A DNA stretch of 55,874 nt from Candidatus Competibacteraceae bacterium (lineage in GTDB: Bacteria > Pseudomonadota > Gammaproteobacteria > Competibacterales > Competibacteraceae): NCBI GenBank assembly GCA_016712625.1, contig JADJQQ010000009.1, positions 1 through 55,874 of the forward strand, read 5' to 3'. Positions 50,642-55,874 of the stretch are shown here, piece by piece; the stretch's first letter is position 1, and each line of letters starts with the position of its first letter. The translations under genes were made by a program, and so were the position numbers. Below the pieces are notes generated by a model that ran no database searches, was not told where the DNA came from, and saw nothing but the letters and a program-made list of their open reading frames with translations.

Positions 50642-52574
50642 TTTTCGTGTCCTTCTCCGGTGGGTTTTCTATCTCGTTCGCAATCTTCGCCGATTCCATA
50701 ATCGTGCGTTGCGTCTCCGCTTTAGTCTTGTCGATCTCCGCCGACCCAGTTTGCAGCGCCATCTGCATTTGAGCAAGCTGCGCCTGCTGCGCCATCTGCT
50801 CTTGTTGCTGCTGTTGCTGCTGTTGCTGCTGAAGGCCCTCTTGCACTTGCTTGGGCGTCTTGAGCGCGCCTTCAAGGTCGAGATCGGTGAAATACATGCG
50901 AACAAACGACGGCGCATCGACCATGGCGAGAATCGCAGCGCCAAAATCCGGGGCCGCGGTCGCCAAGGGGCCGAGGGCATTAATCGCCCGTTCGGCGCTG
51001 TTCACTTGATCGACGCGTCGTACGGCGTCTTCAAACGTCGAGAGTTTGAGCGCAATCGCCTCAATCGGCGGGACGCCTTGGCCGCTTTGGAGCCAGTCGT
51101 CAAAGTCTGGGCAGAGGGCGCTAGCAAGCGCGAGAAACGGCCTTTGCGTCGGCTGGTTAGTGTGCATACCCCGCGCAAGATCCGCCTGCTCCTGCTGGAC
51201 CCCGGCAAGCTCTCCCATCAGCTTTTCGCGAATCATGTTGTAGGCGTCAACGGTCAGCGGACGCAGGACGCGATTATTGATATCGACGGCGTACTTGCGG
51301 ATGCGCGTGTCGGCGCCCGCGGCTTCAAGGCGCTTGGCCGTCGCTGATACGCGGCGGTCATCGGTATCGCTGGTCCCGGACAGAAAGTTCGGGATTCCGA
51401 CGGCAGACTCAAACTGGTACATCAGCCGGCTAATCTGTTCTTCCGACTGCGGTACGGCGCGCTGGCTGGTGTCGAGGGGCAACAGGTGGCGCGGGTTCGT
51501 CGATAGGGACGCCACGAGTTCGCCCGGTGCGAAGCCCGAACGATCATGGTTCCAGTACGGGTCCGTCGGGTCATAGACGCGCGGCGGCTTCACCGTGTCT
51601 TTGATGTTGTCAACGGCGAGGTTGTGGATCGTGATGGCCGCCATCTCAAGGTCAAGCGCCGCATTACACAAACCGACGCCAATGCGTACGCGCCCGATAC
51701 CCTGTTCGTAGTGTTCTTTCAGGCAAGCGAAAATCGGGCGGCGGAGGCTTGGCCGCTGGGCGTTGGGCTCCGACGACAGGAAGCGAATCAGGTCTTTTTG
51801 ATTGGCTACGGTCGCCAAAACGTTCGTGTACACGGTGTCTTCGACGCGCAGTTCAGGCGCGAAGAACTCGATCACTTCGACGCCAAGGCGGGTGTCGTAC
51901 GTCCGGGCGATGTAGTCGCCGCGACGGTTCGGGGCGAGCGGGTGCGTGTACGTCTCTTTTTGCTTGATATTGGCGATGGCGTCAAGGTCAAACGCATGGA
52001 GCGGGTCAGCCTGCGCCATGGCGAGCAATTCGTTCTTCGTCAACCACGTCCGCATCATCACCACGGCGCGCGACAGATGCTCCGTCACCGGGTAGACGCA
52101 GACGTCTTGCGAGTTCATGACGTCGATCTGAAGTTCGGGCAACGCGCCGGGGCCGTCCGGGTACAACCACCGGGGGTAGAGGCCGACGGAGCCCTCAAGC
52201 GCCATCATATCGAGGATGCGCGAGAAATCCTCTTCAAGGTTCGACTCGGTGAAGAAGTAGGCCAAGAGCGCCGACATGACAGAGCATGACAGGGCGAGGC
52301 GCTGACTGACGTCGTACAGGCTGAAGAACCCGGACGCCGAGGGCATGAGAAGGGGACTTGTGCGCGCAGTGAAGGTATCGACTGCGCGGGTCGTCCAGCC
52401 GAGGTGCGTCCGCGTCTGAATCGCCTTCGACTCGCGCACTTTCTGCGGAAGCTTGGCGTTGTACGACTCGATGACGCGCGCGTGCATCATATCGACGTCT
52501 TTGCGCGCGGTCGTGGTGTCGCTCCAGTACCGGAGGAGCTGTTGAACGATTGCCGTTTGCGGGTTACTGGCCAT
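50604..52574 (-). CDS. Portal (head-tail connector) protein
   Basis: The ATG at 52574 (656 aa) is preceded by GAGG in an eight-base gap after the terminase stop; a TTG 12 bases earlier is unlikely. The protein has the length and features of podovirus portal proteins: helical N-terminal region, TNPxx-type loops, a long polyglutamine coiled-coil (10 consecutive Gln near residue 590) and an acidic/basic C-terminus. Twelve subunits form the ring through which DNA enters and leaves the head. It is next to the terminase, as expected. Confidence 0.88.
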   Translation of the reverse strand: MASNPQTAIVQQLLRYWSDTTTARKDVDMMHARVIESYNAKLPQKVRESKAIQTRTHLGWTTRAVDTFTARTSPLLMPSASGFFSLYDVSQRLALSCSVMSALLAYFFTESNLEEDFSRILDMMALEGSVGLYPRWLYPDGPGALPELQIDVMNSQDVCVYPVTEHLSRAVVMMRTWLTKNELLAMAQADPLHAFDLDAIANIKQKETYTHPLAPNRRGDYIARTYDTRLGVEVIEFFAPELRVEDTVYTNVLATVANQKDLIRFLSSEPNAQRPSLRRPIFACLKEHYEQGIGRVRIGVGLCNAALDLEMAAITIHNLAVDNIKDTVKPPRVYDPTDPYWNHDRSGFAPGELVASLSTNPRHLLPLDTSQRAVPQSEEQISRLMYQFESAVGIPNFLSGTSDTDDRRVSATAKRLEAAGADTRIRKYAVDINNRVLRPLTVDAYNMIREKLMGELAGVQQEQADLARGMHTNQPTQRPFLALASALCPDFDDWLQSGQGVPPIEAIALKLSTFEDAVRRVDQVNSAERAINALGPLATAAPDFGAAILAMVDAPSFVRMYFTDLDLEGALKTPKQVQEGLQQQQQQQQQQEQMAQQAQLAQMQMALQTGSAEIDKTKAETQRTIMESAKIANEIENPPEKDTKNDAKPKPKGSGE

Positions 52575-52643
52575 GGGTCGCCTCAAACCGGGAATACGTA
52601 GGGGGACTCTAACTTTTTACCCTTCCGAGGCCGCTCACTGCGG

Positions 52644-54200
52644 TCAGGGGAGGATATCGGCGAACTGAAGCGCCGTGTATCGTAAACAGTCTACCACGTC
52701 TTCAAACGGGTGTTTTTCATCAACGGTATCCGTCTTGTCGTTGTTGCGGTCGAGCTTCCACCGGTATTCGCCCTGTAGCGCGGAGATCAGCGTCGGCGTC
52801 TTCTCAGGGTTGTGGATGAGGAGGCGTTCGCGTCCGTTGTACCGGGTGTTGAGGATGGTTTGGAGGAGACTGACGCCGGACTGAAGGCGGTTACGCGCGC
52901 GAATAACCTTGTCGATTTGAACCGGCGTAATCGCGCGCCGGAAGAGGATATCGTAATCGCTGAACGCCGCGTCGTCTTGCCATGGCTTCGTTTTACCCGC
53001 CGGGTCGCCGGTGAACCGGTACGTGTAGGAGGATAAAAACCGCGTATCCTGCTGCCGCGCGGGGTGAAGGGCGTTGTATCGGTCCATCGTCGCGAGAACG
53101 GCGACGGCCAGTTCTTCCGTCGTCCCCTTGGGTCGCCCTTCTTCACCGTCGAGAATAATCTCGTGGAACACGTCGATGTTGTAATAGTCGTCGATTTGGG
53201 AGAACAGGGCGGCGCAGACGCGCCCGAAGTCAAAGGCAACGGTGATTGGATAGTCGGGGCTAGGCGTATAGAGACGATGGGGGTTAATCTCGGGGTCACA
53301 ATACCCGATAGTCTTTACGTGTAGGGCATAATCGAACACTTCAAACACTCTCCCTTCAACCGATAGGGCGTAACTGATATCGACTTCGCGCGCGAGGCCG
53401 CTGGGCGTGTACCGCGTTTTCTGCCGCTCATACCATGCGTCATCGTGCTTGGGGTGTAACTTCCAGTGTAGCGTGATTTTCTCGGGCTTATCGTCGAGTT
53501 TCCCTTGCGCCATCTTGGCGAATCGGTTGTTGTTACCGTAGGGCGTCGAGATACCGATACGACAGGGCGTCGTTTGCCCGCACGACTCCCACGCCGCGTT
53601 GTCGTTATCCCAAAACGCGAACTCGTCGAACATGGCGACGGTGTTACGGCCCGATCGCCCAAAGTTCGGGTTCGCCGTCTCGCCGACAATCGTCGCGCGG
53701 TTTTGCGGGTTAATGACGCGTAGATACGGCATGTGTTTGGTTTCGCTAAAATGCATGGGACGTAGGAACCGCGGAAGGTTTCGGATAATCGTCCGCGCTT
53801 TTTCGAACAGCGTGCCGATATCGCCGATTTTATCGACTTCGTTTACGTTCCTAGAGCCGAGTCGCGCGCTAAAATCGGGCGTAAACAGGAAATACCAGAC
53901 GATTACGGCGACTGTAACCCACGTCGCGCCCATATCCCGTGACTTTTCAATAAGCAAATCGTCGCCAACGGCTATCTTGTCGCGGATTTTACGAACCAAG
54001 TCGAACTGAAATTCGTACAGAGAGAAGGGAATAAGCCCAATAGGCCGTTTCGTCTCAAGGTCTGGCCGCGGGTCGTGCGTGTGAACGTAATTTAATATGA
54101 AATATATAACGTCCCGACGGCATTTCTCGCGCTCAATCACCGCAAGTTCGGGGACCTCCTGAACCCGAAGAAGCCGCTCAATACGCTGCGCCTTGCTCAT
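52644..54200 (-). CDS. Terminase large subunit, copy 2, apparently truncated by one extra base
   Basis: Identical to the copy-1 gene (11667-13283) up to ILP, where an extra G at about 52649 (plus strand) inserts a C into the coding strand and creates a stop after 518 residues. In copy 1 the frame continues for ~20 more residues to a stop directly before the portal ribosome site. I take copy 2's early stop as a sequencing error. The motifs and function are described for copy 1. Confidence 0.85.
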   Translation of the reverse strand: MSKAQRIERLLRVQEVPELAVIEREKCRRDVIYFILNYVHTHDPRPDLETKRPIGLIPFSLYEFQFDLVRKIRDKIAVGDDLLIEKSRDMGATWVTVAVIVWYFLFTPDFSARLGSRNVNEVDKIGDIGTLFEKARTIIRNLPRFLRPMHFSETKHMPYLRVINPQNRATIVGETANPNFGRSGRNTVAMFDEFAFWDNDNAAWESCGQTTPCRIGISTPYGNNNRFAKMAQGKLDDKPEKITLHWKLHPKHDDAWYERQKTRYTPSGLAREVDISYALSVEGRVFEVFDYALHVKTIGYCDPEINPHRLYTPSPDYPITVAFDFGRVCAALFSQIDDYYNIDVFHEIILDGEEGRPKGTTEELAVAVLATMDRYNALHPARQQDTRFLSSYTYRFTGDPAGKTKPWQDDAAFSDYDILFRRAITPVQIDKVIRARNRLQSGVSLLQTILNTRYNGRERLLIHNPEKTPTLISALQGEYRWKLDRNNDKTDTVDEKHPFEDVVDCLRYTALQFADILP

Positions 54201-54772
54201 ACGACTTTCAATAGTTTTTGTTGAATCTCATTCAATTCCTCGTCGCTCATCGACTGTAACGCCGTGATATCGATCGCCCCGGCGCGGTAATCCTCGACCT
54301 CCGCAATAACTTCCGGCGCAACCTCTTTCAGCGCTTTGATCGCGGGGATAGGGTCGTAAAATTCAAGCGTCGTGTTGCGCGTTGTAGAGCCGAAGGGGTC
54401 CGTCTTTTCAGTGACTTTGATGCGTTTGACGCTCATCGCCATACTTTTAGACCAGCGCTCCGGGGGCTTTACGCCGTTCTCATCCCAAAACAACCGTGGA
54501 TCCGCGCCAATGATAGAGACAAGCCGGGCGACAGACTCCGCGTACACCGCGCGTTTACTATCTTCCTGCCCCTTCGCCAACGCCGCGATGCGCAACGTCA
54601 CCTCCGGGTCCATCTCCCAATTGAATATCTCCGTGTGAACGTCTTCAACGCGAAGCTTCGGCCCCACAAGCGCCATAGCCGCGTCTAGCGGGGCCATTCC
54701 GCCGCCGACAAGGGAGATATATTGCTCCGTCAACGGGTGCCGCTCCGGGTCTACCCGCTTTAATTTACGCAT
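54197..54772 (-). CDS. Putative terminase small subunit
   Basis: A 191-aa, mainly helical protein at the head of the late block, directly before the large terminase. It starts with a basic DNA-binding-like segment (RKLKRVDPERH), contains a helical region with GGMAPLDAAMA, and ends in a basic helix (EIQQKLLKVV). This matches small terminases of the Terminase_2-like kind that recognise the packaging site; no DNA-binding motif can be named with certainty. The ribosome site GGAGGAGG is strong. The stop overlaps the large subunit start (ATGA). Confidence 0.75.
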   Translation of the reverse strand: MRKLKRVDPERHPLTEQYISLVGGGMAPLDAAMALVGPKLRVEDVHTEIFNWEMDPEVTLRIAALAKGQEDSKRAVYAESVARLVSIIGADPRLFWDENGVKPPERWSKSMAMSVKRIKVTEKTDPFGSTTRNTTLEFYDPIPAIKALKEVAPEVIAEVEDYRAGAIDITALQSMSDEELNEIQQKLLKVV

Positions 54773-54795
54773 CCGGGGTTCTTACCTCCTCCCCT

Positions 54796-54823
54796 AGTAT
54801 ACCGGGCGTCCCCCATACGACAA
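54796..54823 (-). promoter_or_regulatory. Late sigma70-like promoter, copy 2
   Basis: Identical to 13879-13906: TTGTCG, 16-base spacer, TATACT on the minus strand ahead of the terminase small-subunit gene. Confidence 0.6.
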
Positions 54824-54867
54824 GCCCTCTGTGTGGTAGCATACCCCTGAACTAATCTCTGATCCTT

Positions 54868-54896
54868 CGCCACCGCGTAGCACCGGTGGCGTTTTT
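54868..54896 (+). terminator. Plus-strand terminator in the divergent region, copy 2
   Basis: Identical to 13951-13979: CGCCACC/GGTGGCG stem, 10-base loop and five Ts. Confidence 0.7.
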
Positions 54897-54898
54897 AT

Positions 54899-55169
54899 GG
54901 GGTACGTATAAATATATTATATGGTAATAAGTGACGGGGTACGTATAAATATATTATATGGTAATAAGTGACGGGGTACGTATAAATATATTATATAGTG
55001 ATAGATGACAGGGGTACGTATGAAAATCCTAAAAACGAATATGCGTTAAGGGAATGGGCAGCGAAATGACAGGGGTACGTACAAAAACCCTAAAAACCAA
55101 CAAACGTTAAGGGAATGGGTACGTATAAAAATCCTAAAAACCGATAAACGTTAAGGGAATGGGGTACGC
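54899..55169. repeat. Array of seven GGGGTACG-type repeats, copy 2
   Basis: Identical in sequence and spacing to 13982-14252, showing that the array is read consistently on both passes and is not an assembly product. Confidence 0.85.
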
Positions 55170-55509
55170 TGATTGCGCGGCGGGGCCGGGAGGGTCCAAA
55201 AGGGGGAGACCACCCCCTCCCCTCCCCCTCCCTGCGAAAACGAGGGCCATCAGCAAGCCCCAGCTCTGTCATCGCATACTATATTATGCCCAGGCTTGCG
55301 TACCCAAAACATATTTTGACCACCCTCTCGCCCGCGCTAGCATCGCCAAGAAGGCCCTTGTTTTGGCGTCCGGGTACTATAGACACCCCCTAAAATCAAT
55401 TTCGAGGGCCTTTGGACATAACGTATATTATCAGACGTTGCGCGCATGTATCGCCGGGGCCTATGCGACCGTGGGCCGCGCGGGCGCAAAAACCTACTAC
55501 ATTAAATGA
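55159..55509 (+). CDS. Doubtful frame in the control region (116 aa)
   Basis: Only copy 2 supports an ATG-started frame here. It begins in the last GGGGTACG repeat and crosses the C-rich tract, whose length differs in copy 1. The last ~75 codons (for example KKALVLASGYYRHP and RACIAGAY) are identical in both copies and look more protein-like than the start. No ribosome site or family match is seen. It could be an early small protein with an unrecognised start or non-coding sequence. Confidence 0.2.
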   Translation: MGYADCAAGPGGSKRGRPPPPLPLPAKTRAISKPQLCHRILYYAQACVPKTYFDHPLARASIAKKALVLASGYYRHPLKSISRAFGHNVYYQTLRACIAGAYATVGRAGAKTYYIK

Positions 55510-55874
55510 TAGTAAATGAGTCCCTTAAAATTAAATATAACTTGCCCTGTATCACAGGCGGGGCGAGGGATAGAGGCAAAATGAAATATAAATAGGGTCT
55601 AGAAATAAACAAAAGTCTATTGTAACAGACTAAAATATACTTAAAAAAGTGCTCTAACCCGAAATAACAAACTAAAGCAAAAAGCGACAGAAAAGGGCCA
55701 AAAAAGATCGCCTAAAAGTCGCTATTAAACATGAGCCGGAAACGCCGTGGGCGACTGGCATAGATGCCCAAAATCAATTGTAAAGAAATATACAAAAATC
55801 GCGTAGTGTGTGAACACTGCGGATCGCGCAAACGCCCTGAAACTGTCGATCCGTGATACTTTGTTTTTGTATTC
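55170..55874. other. Control region, copy 2, to the contig end
   Basis: Repeats 14253-14954. The C-rich tract at 55211-55233 reads as CCCCCTCCCCTCCCCCTCCC where copy 1 has an uninterrupted C run two bases shorter; there is one extra A near 55700. The contig stops before the early promoter. Inverted repeats and the A+T-rich composition are as described for copy 1. Confidence 0.6.

Larger units (their letters stand above)
40916..55873. repeat. Copy 2 of the ~14.95-kb sequence repeated at 1-14953
   Basis: This is the second pass over the segment described for 1-14953. It is contiguous with the unique part of the genome on its left (the 1431-aa gene is uninterrupted across 40916), which shows that position 1 of the window is an arbitrary contig edge. 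It gives the better reading for the gp11-like gene, the 525-aa and 93-aa genes and the poly-C region, but the worse one for the terminase 3' end. Confidence 0.95.

Overview
The window is a single dsDNA tailed-phage genome of podovirus type, read about 1.37 times around. Bases 1 to about 14,953 repeat, with scattered small differences, as 40,916 to 55,873, so the unit genome is about 40.9 kb and circularises (circular permutation or an assembly run-through). The repeated copies differ mainly by one-base homopolymer indels and by a dense error cluster in the first 1.2 kb. Each copy can therefore be used to correct the other: the terminase large subunit is intact only in copy 1; the gp11-like tail gene, the 525-aa virion gene, the 93-aa gene and the 1431-aa virion gene are intact only in copy 2.

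The genome has two divergent gene blocks that meet in a convergent overlap near 30.67 kb. The early block runs on the plus strand from 15.28 to 30.68 kb. It starts with small accessory genes (a Dam-like methyltransferase, DUF551- and DUF6378-like proteins, a LigA-related protein and several unknowns). It then carries a replication/recombination module: prim-pol/VapE primase-helicase, SNF2 helicase, DUF2800 Fe-S nuclease, DUF2815 ssDNA-binding protein, family A DNA polymerase and RuvC-like resolvase. The late block runs on the minus strand from 54.77 down to 30.66 kb (and 13.86 to 1 in the repeated copy): terminase small and large, portal, scaffold, SU10-type major capsid protein, gp11/gp12-like tail proteins, a gp13-like GNAT-fold protein, internal virion proteins including a 1431-aa giant, a collar-type fibre, a LamG-like protein, a GH8 glycanase tailspike, an SGNH esterase, and a lysis/accessory tail (TM protein, L,D-transpeptidase-fold protein, DUF1353, Tad2 anti-Thoeris). 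The order portal-scaffold-capsid-gp11-gp12-gp13-internal proteins-fibre is that of T7, but there is no phage RNA polymerase, so host sigma70-type transcription is expected.

The 1.43-kb divergent control region (13,856-15,281; repeated from 54,773) holds a late sigma70-like promoter, a plus-strand terminator, seven GGGGTACG-type repeats and a long A+T-rich stretch that could be the replication origin. Four early intergenic spacers carry a repeated C-rich tract plus hairpin whose stem covaries between copies.

No integrase, repressor, tRNA or CRISPR was seen, so a strictly lytic life style is inferred. Host identity cannot be read directly. Sigma70-like promoters, a GC-rich coding sequence and a beta-glycan-type hydrolase plus an esterase on the tail suggest a Gram-negative bacterium coated in an acetylated beta-linked exopolysaccharide.
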